Shown here: in pieces, positions 32,418 to 40,958 of the stretch
How the letters are laid out: every line of letters starts with the position of its first letter
Position numbering within the stretch: the first letter of the stretch is position 1
Assembly: GCA_902781895.1 (NCBI GenBank)
Contig: CACZLA010000013.1
Span: forward strand, 1-47,877
Direction of reading: 5' to 3'
Origin: an uncultured Lachnospiraceae bacterium
GTDB lineage: Bacteria > Bacillota > Clostridia > Lachnospirales > Lachnospiraceae
Length of the DNA: 47,877 bases
Made by a program: the position numbers and the translations under genes
The notes under the pieces: generated by a model
What the model was told of the DNA's origin: nothing
Database searches by the model: none
Seen by the model: only the letters and a program-made list of their open reading frames with translations

Positions 32418-33648
32418 TATTTTAGTTGCGCAGTCAGGTGGACCGACCGCTGCAATAAATGCTTCATTGACGGGAGTCATAAAAGGAGCAAAAAAAACAG
32501 ATGGATATGAAAGAATATTTGGTGCACTTCACGGAATAAGCGGAGTGATAAAAGAGGATTTTATAGAGCTTACCGATCTCACTGAAGAAGAGCTGAGAAA
32601 AATATACTGTTCACCGGCATGTTATCTCGGATCCTGCAGATACAAGATGCCTTCTATAAGTGAAGACAGCAGTATATATGAAAAAATATTCGACATACTG
32701 GATAAAAAAGAAATAGGTGCTGTTTTCTATATCGGCGGAAATGATTCCATGGATACCATCACAAAGCTTGCGGAATATGGAAATAGTATAGACAGTAATA
32801 TCAGATTTGCGGGTGTTCCGAAGACCATAGATAACGACCTTGTAGAGATAGATCATACTCCGGGCTACGGATCGGCTGCAAAGTATATAGCTCAGTCTGT
32901 TCTGGAAATGGCACATGATACGGCAATATATGAAATTCCCTGCGTTACCATCATTGAGATAATGGGAAGGGATGCCGGCTGGCTTACAGCGGCCTCTGCT
33001 CTTGCGAGAAACAGCTATAGCAATATTCCCCAGCTTATATATCTTCCTGAGGTTGCATTTGATGTAGAGAACTTTGTGGAAGATATTAAGGAGAAGCTGA
33101 AGGAAGTAAACAATGTTGTGGTTGCCGTTTCTGAAGGAATAAGAGATGCTTCGGGCAATTATATAAGTGCACAGACTGCCAAGGAGGACAAGTTCGGACA
33201 TGCACAGCTTTCGGGAGCCGGAAAATGTCTTGAGGGTATAGTGAAAGACCGTCTGGGAATAAAATGCAGATCGGTGGAGATAAATATTCTTCAGAGATGT
33301 GCTTCTCATTCAACTTCGCTGACTGATCTTGAAGAATCACAAATGTTAGGTGAAAAGGCTGTTCAGTTTGCGAAGGAAGGAAATACGGGATTCATGTCTA
33401 CTATCAGAAGGATATCGAATGATCCTTATAAATGTACTATAGAGATGGCCGACCTTTCGCATATAGCGAATGCGGCAAGAAGTGTGCCGCGAAACTGGAT
33501 AAATGAATCAGGTAACGATGTGACATCGGAGTTGATAAATTATATGTATCCTCTGATCCAGGGAGAGGTCGAAATAGACTTCAAAAACGGCCTTCCGGAG
33601 TACATGGAGATATCACATTTGATAGGAAAAAAAGCTTGCAATATATAA
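32410..33648 (+). CDS. 6-phosphofructokinase, probably pyrophosphate-dependent
   Basis: The 412-residue protein matches the phosphofructokinase family (AQSGGPTAAINAS, IGGNDSMDT, PKTIDNDL, GRDAGWLTA). At the two positions that distinguish phosphoryl donors it has Asp (GGND, D112) and Lys (PKTIDND, K138), not the two glycines of ATP enzymes, so pyrophosphate is the likely donor. Length also fits the PPi type. It overlaps the LCP gene by 8 bp, an odd place for a glycolytic gene. The 6S RNA gene follows. Confidence 0.88.
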   Translation: MSNILVAQSGGPTAAINASLTGVIKGAKKTDGYERIFGALHGISGVIKEDFIELTDLTEEELRKIYCSPACYLGSCRYKMPSISEDSSIYEKIFDILDKKEIGAVFYIGGNDSMDTITKLAEYGNSIDSNIRFAGVPKTIDNDLVEIDHTPGYGSAAKYIAQSVLEMAHDTAIYEIPCVTIIEIMGRDAGWLTAASALARNSYSNIPQLIYLPEVAFDVENFVEDIKEKLKEVNNVVVAVSEGIRDASGNYISAQTAKEDKFGHAQLSGAGKCLEGIVKDRLGIKCRSVEINILQRCASHSTSLTDLEESQMLGEKAVQFAKEGNTGFMSTIRRISNDPYKCTIEMADLSHIANAARSVPRNWINESGNDVTSELINYMYPLIQGEVEIDFKNGLPEYMEISHLIGKKACNI

Positions 33649-33687
33649 GGATAAATAATATAATTTATTTATCATATATGATGAATT

Positions 33688-33870
33688 GCGTTAAATATCT
33701 GGGGTGCCCGATAACTCCTGCGTATTTTGAACCTACATATTTTTGAAGGGAACTTAATATCTCGGAGTAGATGATAAGCCTCCTTGAGTGGACATCAGAA
33801 GCTACGATGCAAGTACCCACCTAGCATTAGCTAGGAGTCAAAAAGTAGGAGCCGGCATCTTGGATATTTA
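33688..33870 (+). ncRNA. ssrS: 6S RNA (transcription regulator)
   Basis: The roughly 183-nt non-coding segment has complementary ends: AAATATC near 33693 pairs with GATATTT near 33863, and GGTGCC pairs with GGCATC next to it. The 5' side GGGGTGCCCGATAACT, the internal TTGAACCTAC...AGGGAACTT element and the 3' CCGGCATCTTGGATATT are features I associate with clostridial 6S RNA, a long open hairpin that mimics an open promoter and binds housekeeping RNA polymerase. Ends are approximate. A terminator follows. Confidence 0.72.
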
Positions 33871-33885
33871 ATAACATGATTTACA

Positions 33886-33917
33886 GGCTTAACGTACATA
33901 ACGCTAAGCTTTTTTTA
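33886..33917 (+). terminator. Rho-independent terminator after 6S RNA
   Basis: GCTTA-CGT pairs with ACG-TAAGC around a short loop, followed by seven T. It lies 16 nt after the inferred RNA end and separates it from the YihY-type gene. Confidence 0.75.
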
Positions 33918-34010
33918 TTCACAGAAATTTTTTTATTCACAGATATATTTTTATTGCTGGATTTATAGTTGGGTTTTATCATTGGAGATTCTTATTTCCG
34001 GAGAAATATT

Positions 34011-35006
34011 ATGAAAAACAAACTAAAGGATGTCATAGAATTTATAAATGGTACAGCTGACGAACACATGGGCGCTTTTGCTGCACAAACGGCGTTCTTT
34101 ATTTTTCTGTCTTTTTTTCCGTTGATAAACATTGCGGCGGCGCTTCCCACATATCTTCCGATCAAGGAGGAGCAGATCATAAGTGTTATCTATTATCTGC
34201 TTCCCGCGAATTTTGAAGACTATGTTGCGGGAATAGTTCACGATATGTATACTAATAAATCCGATTCCATAACCATATTTTCTTTAGTCGTAGCAATATG
34301 GTCAGCTGCAAAGGGAATTATGGCCATGAGAAATGGACTTAATGAAGTTTACAGATCCAGAGAGGCAAGGAATTATATTCTGATCAGAGGTATTAGTTCC
34401 ATATATACGATAGTATTTGTCTTACTTCTCATCATTCTTGTGCCTCTGAATATGTTCGGAACGCAGATAGCTATGGGTATAATAAAAAGGATACCCGGTT
34501 CCTATCTGGTTACCATTCTGGCATATAATCTGAAGAGTGTGGCAACATTTTTGCTGCTTTTTATCATGTTTGAACTTTTATATACTATAGTTCCCACCAG
34601 AAAGCTGAAGTTCAGAAATCAGCTGCCTGGAGCTGTTTTTTCTGCACTGTCCTGGATAGTCATTACAAGGCTGTTTGCATTCTACGTAGATCATTATGCA
34701 TCAAAGAGTTATATGTATGGTTCCATAACCACCATTATCATGTTAATGATCTGGCTGGACCTGGTTATGATCATGCTGTTCTGGGGAGCACAGCTTAATG
34801 AATATATACAGTCGAAGAAGGAAAACGATAAGGAATATGAGCTTTCAAAGTATTCGGTAGAAAAATCAGAAGTCTGGGACGATGATGAGATCAGTGAGAA
34901 AGCTGAAGAAATAGATTCCGTACCGGATGAGGCTTCACCCGCTGTTATAAAAGAGGAAGCTGAGGTGAAGGAAGACTGGGAAGATGATGATATTGTTGTA
35001 AATTAG
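34011..35006 (+). CDS. YihY/BrkB family membrane protein
   Basis: The 331-residue protein has six membrane segments with the YihY/BrkB pattern: AAQTAFFIFLSFFPLINI near the start, AIWSAAKGIMAMRNGLNEVY, RNQLPGAVFSALSWIV and YGSITTIIMLMIWLDLVM. The family was once called ribonuclease BN, which is no longer accepted; its function is unknown. The last 60 residues are a charged cytoplasmic tail (DDDEIS...WEDDDI). ATG 34011 is preferred with CGGAG upstream; a TTG at 33969 would add 14 residues. Confidence 0.88.
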   Translation: MKNKLKDVIEFINGTADEHMGAFAAQTAFFIFLSFFPLINIAAALPTYLPIKEEQIISVIYYLLPANFEDYVAGIVHDMYTNKSDSITIFSLVVAIWSAAKGIMAMRNGLNEVYRSREARNYILIRGISSIYTIVFVLLLIILVPLNMFGTQIAMGIIKRIPGSYLVTILAYNLKSVATFLLLFIMFELLYTIVPTRKLKFRNQLPGAVFSALSWIVITRLFAFYVDHYASKSYMYGSITTIIMLMIWLDLVMIMLFWGAQLNEYIQSKKENDKEYELSKYSVEKSEVWDDDEISEKAEEIDSVPDEASPAVIKEEAEVKEDWEDDDIVVN

Positions 35007-35045
35007 TAGTATAAAATGGTTTATGATAGAAAGAGGAGGAAAAAA

Positions 35046-36509
35046 ATGAGTAAGATCAGAACAAGATTTGCACCGAGCCCTACCGGCAGAATGCATGTGG
35101 GAAATCTCAGGACTGCACTATATGCATATCTTATTGCAAAGCACGAGGGAGGTGACTTTATTCTCAGAATAGAGGATACAGATCAGAATCGTGAAATGGA
35201 AGGTGCGGTTGACATAATTTATAGAACTCTGAAAGAAACAGGACTTCTGTGGGACGAAGGACCTGACAAGGATGGTGGTGTAGGACCATATATCCAGTCA
35301 GAAAGAATGGCTCAGGGAGTTTATCTGGAATATGCTAAGAAGCTCATCGAGAGAGGAGAGGCTTATTACTGTTTCTGTGACGATGAGAGACTGGCTACTC
35401 TCAATCAGGAGATAGAGATAGACGGAGAAAAGAAGAAGGTTTTCCATTATGATAAGCATTGCCTGCATCTGTCTAAGGAAGAAATAGAGGAAAAGCTGGC
35501 ATCGGGTATGCCATATGTAATACGTCAGAACAATCCTGAGACAGGGGAGACAAAGTTTGAGGATGAGCTTTACGGAACTATCACTGTTCCGAATGAGGAA
35601 CTTGATGATATGATACTTATTAAGTCAGACGGATTCCCAACTTACAATTTTGCCAATGTTGTAGACGATCACCTCATGGGAATAACTCACGTTGTCAGAG
35701 GAAATGAGTATCTTTCATCTGCACCGAAGTATAACAGACTTTACGAGGCCTTCGGCTGGGAAGTGCCGATTTATATACATTGCCCGCTTATTACTGATGA
35801 AAATCACGCAAAGCTGTCAAAGAGAAGCGGTCATTCATCCTTTGAGGATCTGCTTGAGCAGGGCTTCCTTACGGAGACTATAGTGAATTTTGTTTCACTT
35901 CTCGGATGGAGTCCTGAGGGGAATGAGGAAATATTCTCACTTGAGGAGCTGGTAAAGGAATTTGACTATCATAATATTTCAAAGTCACCTGCAGTTCTTG
36001 ATATGACCAAGCTTAAATGGATGAACGGTGAGTACATAAAGAAGATGGATCCGGATGCATTTTACGAGAAGGCAGAGCCTATTCTCAGGAGTGTGATAAC
36101 AAAGCCGATCGATCTTAAAGCTGTTGCAAAAATGGTTCAGTCACGTATAGAGGTATTCACGGATATTACGGATCAGGTGGATTTCTTTGAGGAAGTTCCC
36201 GAGTATGATGTGGATATGTATACGCATAAGAAAATGAAGACGAATCCGGAGAACAGCCTGCAGCTGCTTAAGGAGGTAAGGCCGGTACTTGCAGAGGCAG
36301 AGGCATTTGACAATGACAGCCTTTTTGAGCTTCTGAAGGGATTCGGAGCCGAGAAGGAGTATAAAACAGGATTTATCATGTGGCCTATCAGAACTGCTAT
36401 GTCCGGAAAAGCCGCAACTCCCGGAGGAGCAACAGAACTGATGTCTGTTCTCGGAAAAGAAGAAAGTCTGAAGAGAATAGATGCGGCTATAGCCAAGCTT
36501 GAAAAATAG
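35046..36509 (+). CDS. gltX: Glutamyl-tRNA synthetase
   Basis: The 487-residue class I synthetase has the HIGH-type motif [28 protein letters not shown], and KMSKS variant KLSKRSG. It charges tRNA(Glu), and in organisms with GatCAB and no GlnRS also tRNA(Gln). The presence of gatCAB in this window fits that, but discrimination cannot be judged from sequence alone. GAGGAGG is correctly placed before ATG 35046. Confidence 0.95.
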   Translation: MSKIRTRFAPSPTGRMHVGNLRTALYAYLIAKHEGGDFILRIEDTDQNREMEGAVDIIYRTLKETGLLWDEGPDKDGGVGPYIQSERMAQGVYLEYAKKLIERGEAYYCFCDDERLATLNQEIEIDGEKKKVFHYDKHCLHLSKEEIEEKLASGMPYVIRQNNPETGETKFEDELYGTITVPNEELDDMILIKSDGFPTYNFANVVDDHLMGITHVVRGNEYLSSAPKYNRLYEAFGWEVPIYIHCPLITDENHAKLSKRSGHSSFEDLLEQGFLTETIVNFVSLLGWSPEGNEEIFSLEELVKEFDYHNISKSPAVLDMTKLKWMNGEYIKKMDPDAFYEKAEPILRSVITKPIDLKAVAKMVQSRIEVFTDITDQVDFFEEVPEYDVDMYTHKKMKTNPENSLQLLKEVRPVLAEAEAFDNDSLFELLKGFGAEKEYKTGFIMWPIRTAMSGKAATPGGATELMSVLGKEESLKRIDAAIAKLEK

Positions 36510-36557
36510 TTTCGAACACTTTTTGTCATGAATAGTTTCAAAAACATTTTGTCATGA
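36508..36557 (+). repeat. Pair of 24-bp direct repeats upstream of a promoter
   Basis: The segments at 36508-36531 and 36534-36557 share AGTTTC, AA.AC and TTTTGTCATGA with three mismatches and are phased 26 bp apart. A third, weaker core TTTGCCATG lies at 36569-36577. They abut the -35 box at 36558, a usual place for an activator or response-regulator site. Confidence 0.7.
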
Positions 36558-36586
36558 TTGAAAAGTGATTTGCCATGTAGTATACT
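36558..36586 (+). promoter_or_regulatory. Promoter of the acidic membrane protein gene
   Basis: TTGAAA at 36558-36563 and TATACT at 36581-36586 are 17 bp apart. The expected start near 36593 leaves a leader of about 37 nt. The direct repeats at 36508 lie immediately upstream. Confidence 0.7.
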
Positions 36587-36629
36587 TATGAAGTTGGAAA
36601 TTGTTCTTTAGTTGAAAGGGGTCACCATT

Positions 36630-38141
36630 GTGAATGATATTCTTGATGCATTAAAGGGTATGCAGACTTCTACACTTATAATAATGGGATTTGCCGCAGT
36701 ATTGCTTATACTGTTACTTGTGCTTATCATCGTAACAATAAAGGTTCTTAAGTCATCAAATTATGAAGAGGAAGAGGATGACAAGAAGGAAGATGATAAA
36801 GAAAAGGAAAAAGAATTAAGTCAGAACAGCCTTGCTGAAGAAGCGAGTGATTTTGATGATGACGATGATGATTTCGAAGATGAGATGTCAAGACGGATCA
36901 GAGAAGCTGTTGAGTCGGTAGAGGAGACAAAGGCTAAGGTTGAAGCTCAGAAGATAGAAGAAGAGAGACAGGCTTCAGAGAAGAGCGAGGACGAAAAGGC
37001 CAGAGAGACAGCGGCTGCAAGAGTACAGAAGATAGCTGCTGCAGTTTCCGGAGAGACTGATGAGGATCAGGATGATTCTGACGACAGCTATGACGATGAT
37101 GACGATGAGTCAGGTGAAGAGATAACCTGGATGGGCGGAAGTGATTCGGCAGAAAAGACTGCAGATGATACAGATGCTTCTGAGGATGAGTTTGATGAGG
37201 ATGATCCTGATATCGGAAATGTCACAGATGAGCTGGAGATAAAAGAATCCACAAATAAGGAACTGACCGAAGAAACAGCAGCTGCCAAGACAGCTGTTGT
37301 AGATACGGTAAAGATAAAAGAAGAGCTTCGTAAGGCAAGAAAAGAAGCTAAGGAGTCCGCCAGAGAGAACAGGGCTAAGGAAAGAGCTGAAGCTCCTGAG
37401 TACAGTGCTTCCTTTGACAGTGCATTTGTTGAGAAGCCTGTATTCGAAGAGGAGAAGGAAGCACCGGTTATCCCGAATCCTACTCCCGAATCAATGATAG
37501 CTGCTGCCGAAGCTGATGCAGCAAAGGCTGCCATGGCCACGCAGAATAAGATAACCGTTAATCCGGTAAATGTTATAGAACCTACTTCAAAAGAAAACCT
37601 GATGCAGGTTAAGGAATTCCTTGAGGAGAATCCTACTCCTGTATCAAAGAAGCGTAAGTCTAAGAAGAAGGGTAAGAATGCAGCCCCGGTTGCTGCAGCA
37701 CCGGTCAGAACATCAAAGTATTACTGGTACAACACTCAGGATGTTGACGGACTTACCAGAAAAGAAGATATGTATTTCAGATGTCATTATTTTGATAATG
37801 GCGATGATATCATTCTTGATCTTATTACCGAGATGTATGATTGTGCATTTGTAAGAACAGAAGAGCTTCAGAGAATAGCTTATGGTATCACTTTTAAGTC
37901 TCTCAATATGAAGGATATACTTCGTTCGGATGACGATCTTAGTTTTGATAAAGACAAAGCTGTAAAGGAACCTTCAGAGTCTGACAGACAGGAGGCATAT
38001 GAGAAGTGGTGCCAGTATGTTGACAGATTCATGGAGATCATCGAGATAAATGCTCCGGAGGAAGTTAAGGAATATATCGTAAATAAGATGTACGAGTACG
38101 GACATAAAGATATAGAAGAGCTGATGCACAGCCCATACTAA
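36630..38141 (+). CDS. Hypothetical membrane-anchored acidic protein
   Basis: I do not recognise this family. The 503-residue protein has one membrane helix (about 15-40), then a very acidic, Ala/Glu/Lys-rich region (45-330) with Asp/Glu runs and likely coiled coil, then a Lys-rich stretch and a compact C-terminal domain (about 355-503) starting SKYYWYNTQDVDGLTRKEDMY. GTG 36630 follows AAAGGGG; a TTG at 36612 would place the ribosome binding site inside the gene. The layout suggests a membrane-tethered scaffold with a cytoplasmic C-terminal domain, which is inference. Confidence 0.8.
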   Translation: MNDILDALKGMQTSTLIIMGFAAVLLILLLVLIIVTIKVLKSSNYEEEEDDKKEDDKEKEKELSQNSLAEEASDFDDDDDDFEDEMSRRIREAVESVEETKAKVEAQKIEEERQASEKSEDEKARETAAARVQKIAAAVSGETDEDQDDSDDSYDDDDDESGEEITWMGGSDSAEKTADDTDASEDEFDEDDPDIGNVTDELEIKESTNKELTEETAAAKTAVVDTVKIKEELRKARKEAKESARENRAKERAEAPEYSASFDSAFVEKPVFEEEKEAPVIPNPTPESMIAAAEADAAKAAMATQNKITVNPVNVIEPTSKENLMQVKEFLEENPTPVSKKRKSKKKGKNAAPVAAAPVRTSKYYWYNTQDVDGLTRKEDMYFRCHYFDNGDDIILDLITEMYDCAFVRTEELQRIAYGITFKSLNMKDILRSDDDLSFDKDKAVKEPSESDRQEAYEKWCQYVDRFMEIIEINAPEEVKEYIVNKMYEYGHKDIEELMHSPY

Positions 38142-38142
38142 G

Positions 38143-38194
38143 ACATAAAAAGATGACAGAAAAGTTTGATCTTTTCTGTCATCTTTTTTATGTG
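38143..38194 (+). terminator. Bidirectional terminator
   Basis: A stem of more than 18 bp is formed by AAAAAGATGACAGAAAAG and its complement around TTTGAT, with T-runs in both directions. It serves the plus-strand acidic protein gene and the minus-strand histidine kinase gene, which converge here. Confidence 0.9.
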
Positions 38195-38213
38195 CGCCCG
38201 GCGGCACACGTTT

Positions 38214-39149
38214 TTAAACAGTTAGTTCGATTATAAATTCCAGCTGACTGTCGGAAAGCTGAGCCGTAATAATTCCCTTTTGCTTTTCGATAAGCAGTTT
38301 TGCTATATAAAGTCCAAGTCCGGCGCTGCCGTCACTTCTTGCTTTGTCTGCTCTGTAGGTTCTGTCAAATATATGTTCTATATCGATGGAATCAGGATCA
38401 TTAACATGGTTACTGATGCTGATCCTACAGATGTCATTTCCGGGATTTAATGAGCTGTCAGAAGCTTCTTCGCTGACAGTAAGTTTAAAGCTTTCCTTTG
38501 CGTATTTAAAAATATTCCCCATAAGATTACTGAATACTCTGGTCAGCATGGCTTTGTTTGCCTGTGCAAAAACTGCCTTTTCCGGAAATGTGATCTCAGG
38601 CGTCAGCTCGTGCTCATTTATCAGAGCTTCATTTTCAATGATAAATTCCGATAGAAAGGTAATGATGTCTAGTTTACATAACTCAACAGGTTTACTGTCG
38701 CTTTCAAGTACTGACAGTTCAAAGAACTCATCTACCATTCCCTTAAGAGTTTCGGCTTTGTTTCTGTTGATGCTGAGATACTCACGTCCCTTTTCGGAAA
38801 GCTCTTCTTTTTCAAGCATTTGCAGATTTCCTTTAACAACCGTGAGAGGTGTCCTGAGATCATGTGCTATGTCAGATATGGACTGCTCCAGCTGGCGCTT
38901 GTTCTTCTCGGACTCCATTTTCATGTGTTTCTGGTAGTCGAGACATTTGTTTATCTCCGTGCCGAGAGCTTCCAGGTCTTTGTCAGTAAGCATCATCTTT
39001 ATCTGACGATTATAGGACTCGTCTCTTGTGTTTTTCAGTTCTTCTTTCATCTGTCGTATGTTACTCTTTAGCATAAAAAGTCTGAAAAGAAGAGCGAGTA
39101 TTATCAGACCGGCAAGAATTATACATACTAAATAAATACTGTTATTCAT
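38214..39149 (-). CDS. Sensor histidine kinase
   Basis: The 311-residue kinase has one N-terminal membrane helix (4-27), hardly any extracellular domain, a coiled linker and a DHp domain with H96 (ISDIAHDLRTPLTVV). The ATPase domain follows: N box FSNLMGNIFKYAKES, a F box and the G2 loop GSAGLGLYIAKLLIEKQ. The lack of a sensor domain is typical of intramembrane-sensing kinases that work with peptide-detoxifying ABC transporters. It starts five bases after the response regulator stop. Confidence 0.93.
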   Translation of the reverse strand: MNNSIYLVCIILAGLIILALLFRLFMLKSNIRQMKEELKNTRDESYNRQIKMMLTDKDLEALGTEINKCLDYQKHMKMESEKNKRQLEQSISDIAHDLRTPLTVVKGNLQMLEKEELSEKGREYLSINRNKAETLKGMVDEFFELSVLESDSKPVELCKLDIITFLSEFIIENEALINEHELTPEITFPEKAVFAQANKAMLTRVFSNLMGNIFKYAKESFKLTVSEEASDSSLNPGNDICRISISNHVNDPDSIDIEHIFDRTYRADKARSDGSAGLGLYIAKLLIEKQKGIITAQLSDSQLEFIIELTV

Positions 39150-39154
39150 CTTTT

Positions 39155-39874
39155 CTATCCCTGATCCTCAGAAGCCTTCAGCTTATAGCCGATGCCCCAG
39201 ACAGTTTCGATATATTCACGTCCGGTGGCTTTCTTGAGTTTTGAGCGCAGGTTGCTCATGTGTACATTTATGGTATTGTCCTCATAATAGTAGGTGTCTT
39301 CCCAGACGGTCTCATAAAGATTTGCCTTAGTAAAGGTTTTCTTCGGATTCTTCAGAAATATCTCCAGAAGCTGCATCTCTTTGGAAGTCAGCTTTATGGG
39401 TTTATCATTAAATGTTACCGACATCAGCCTGGGATCCAGCACCAGACCGTCCTGTGAAAGGCTCATCTCTTCAGAAGAGGTGTTATCGCTTACAGTTGAT
39501 TCACTTCGCCTCATCACCACCTCGATACGGACAAGCACCTCATCCAGATCGAAGGGCTTAATGATGTAATCATCAGCACCCATCCGGAGTACCTCCAGTC
39601 TTATGTCCTTCATGGTTCTGGCTGAAAGCACTATAACCGGAGTCATTCTTTTTTCTTTATCCTCAGAATCCCGAAGCTCCTTGATAAGAACATCCCCGGA
39701 TTTATAAGGAAGCATCATATCCATAAGGATGATATCAAAGCATTCCTCGCTAATGAGCTTCGATGCTATTTCCCCATCCTTTGCCTCGGTGACATTATAT
39801 TCATTTTCGCTTAAGAAGTCTGACAGAAGATTTCTTATTTCTCTGTCGTCCTCAACCACAAGAACTCTTTTCAC
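39155..39874 (-). CDS. OmpR-family response regulator
   Basis: The 239-residue regulator has a receiver domain (acidic pocket E8, D9, D10; phospho-acceptor D52 in ILMDMMLP; lysine in DYIIKPFD) and a winged-helix DNA-binding domain (about 140-235, ending ETVWGIGYKL). GTG 39874 is chosen: AAAGGAG lies six bases upstream and the protein then begins MKRVLVVEDD; longer starts upstream lack such a site. Its likely targets include the divergent ABC transporter operon. Confidence 0.94.
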   Translation of the reverse strand: MKRVLVVEDDREIRNLLSDFLSENEYNVTEAKDGEIASKLISEECFDIILMDMMLPYKSGDVLIKELRDSEDKEKRMTPVIVLSARTMKDIRLEVLRMGADDYIIKPFDLDEVLVRIEVVMRRSESTVSDNTSSEEMSLSQDGLVLDPRLMSVTFNDKPIKLTSKEMQLLEIFLKNPKKTFTKANLYETVWEDTYYYEDNTINVHMSNLRSKLKKATGREYIETVWGIGYKLKASEDQG

Positions 39875-39947
39875 TTTGTTCTCCTTTAAGATATCTGACA
39901 TCATACTTATGTCAATATATCATATTTTTAAAATCTTTTTTTAAAAA

Positions 39948-39965
39948 TTTAAGAATTTCTTTAGA
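39948..39965 (+). promoter_or_regulatory. Possible response-regulator binding repeats
   Basis: TTTAAG and TTTAGA are separated by six bases in the divergent intergenic region before the ABC ATPase gene, within a very A/T-rich stretch that makes chance matches likely. OmpR-type regulators bind such direct repeats. Confidence 0.25.
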
Positions 39966-40015
39966 TTTATGTTTTACTATGTCATCAGTCGAAGAAAAAT
40001 GGGAGGAGAAAAACT

Positions 40016-40942
40016 ATGTCTGAAACTATAGTGAATATTAATAATCTCACTAAACAATACGGAAAACAGAAGGCTCTGGATGACGTGTCCTTCAAAATAA
40101 AGAAGGGAAGTATCGTTGGTCTGATCGGTCCCAACGGAGCAGGAAAAACAACGATAATGAAGATCATGGGTGGTCTTGCCCTTCCAACGGATGGCAGCCT
40201 GGAAATGTATGGCTCCTCGTCTGAGAAGGGGCTGTGTCATGCAAGGAGTCGAATGAGTTTTATGATAGAAACTCCCTATGCAAAGGAAAAGATGACCGCA
40301 AGAGAGAATCTGGAAAAACAGAGACTTCAAAAAGGTATTCCCGATAAAGGAAGAATAGATGAGGTGCTTGAGATAGTAAAGCTTCAGGATACGGGGAAAA
40401 AGATAGTGAAGAATTTTTCCCTCGGAATGAGACAGCGACTGGGAATAGCAAATGCTCTTCTCGGAAAGCCTGAGCTGATGGTGCTGGATGAACCCATTAA
40501 CGGACTTGATCCGGAAGGAATAGTTGAGATAAGAGAATTATTCAGAAGGCTGAATAAAGAGGAAAATATCACCATCATTATCTCATCTCACATACTGAGC
40601 GAGCTTTCACTTCTTTGTTCTGATTATATATTTATAAATCACGGAAAGATAAAGGGTGAGTTCACCTATGAAGAGCTGAGAGCTGAGTGCAGTGAGTATG
40701 TACATATCGATACGGATAATAACGAGAAGGCCAGTGCCATAATCACAAAGAACTGCGGAATCTCCGATATAGAAGTTCTGGAGGATAGCAGCATAAGGAT
40801 CTATGACGGTCTGGATAATGTAAGAGAAATATCAAAGACACTTTTTGAAAATGGAATCATCCCCGTAGAGCTCTCCCGGAATGAAGTTAACCTCGAGGAT
40901 TATTACATGCGTAAGGTACAGGACTCACAGGAAGTCGGATAA
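40016..40942 (+). CDS. ABC transporter ATP-binding protein (BcrA/LanF-like)
   Basis: The 308-residue ATPase has Walker A GPNGAGKTT (38-46), signature FSLGMRQRLGIA, Walker B LMVLDEPINGLDP and the switch histidine in ISSHILSEL. The FSLGMRQRL signature and C-terminal extension are typical of the bacitracin/lantibiotic immunity and multidrug ABC-2 class. GGGAGGAG precedes the ATG. Two permease genes follow at 16 and 0 bp. The divergent two-component genes suggest induction by a cell-envelope agent. Confidence 0.93.
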   Translation: MSETIVNINNLTKQYGKQKALDDVSFKIKKGSIVGLIGPNGAGKTTIMKIMGGLALPTDGSLEMYGSSSEKGLCHARSRMSFMIETPYAKEKMTARENLEKQRLQKGIPDKGRIDEVLEIVKLQDTGKKIVKNFSLGMRQRLGIANALLGKPELMVLDEPINGLDPEGIVEIRELFRRLNKEENITIIISSHILSELSLLCSDYIFINHGKIKGEFTYEELRAECSEYVHIDTDNNEKASAIITKNCGISDIEVLEDSSIRIYDGLDNVREISKTLFENGIIPVELSRNEVNLEDYYMRKVQDSQEVG

Positions 40943-40958
40943 ATGAAAGGACGAAAAC

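Noticed and set aside
37088-37540. Ser/Ala-rich minus-strand frame opposite the acidic protein gene
   Set aside because: This is a compositional shadow: GAT/GAA-rich coding DNA reads as Ser/Phe-rich on the other strand. It has no start signal.
38386-38937. Long plus-strand frame opposite the histidine kinase
   Set aside because: The minus-strand frame carries all kinase motifs; the plus frame is low in charged residues and has no ribosome binding site.
39887-39915. Minus-strand TTGACA (39915-39910) as promoter of the two-component operon
   Set aside because: The hexamer at 17 bp spacing reads ATCTTA, a poor -10. It is possible but not supported.
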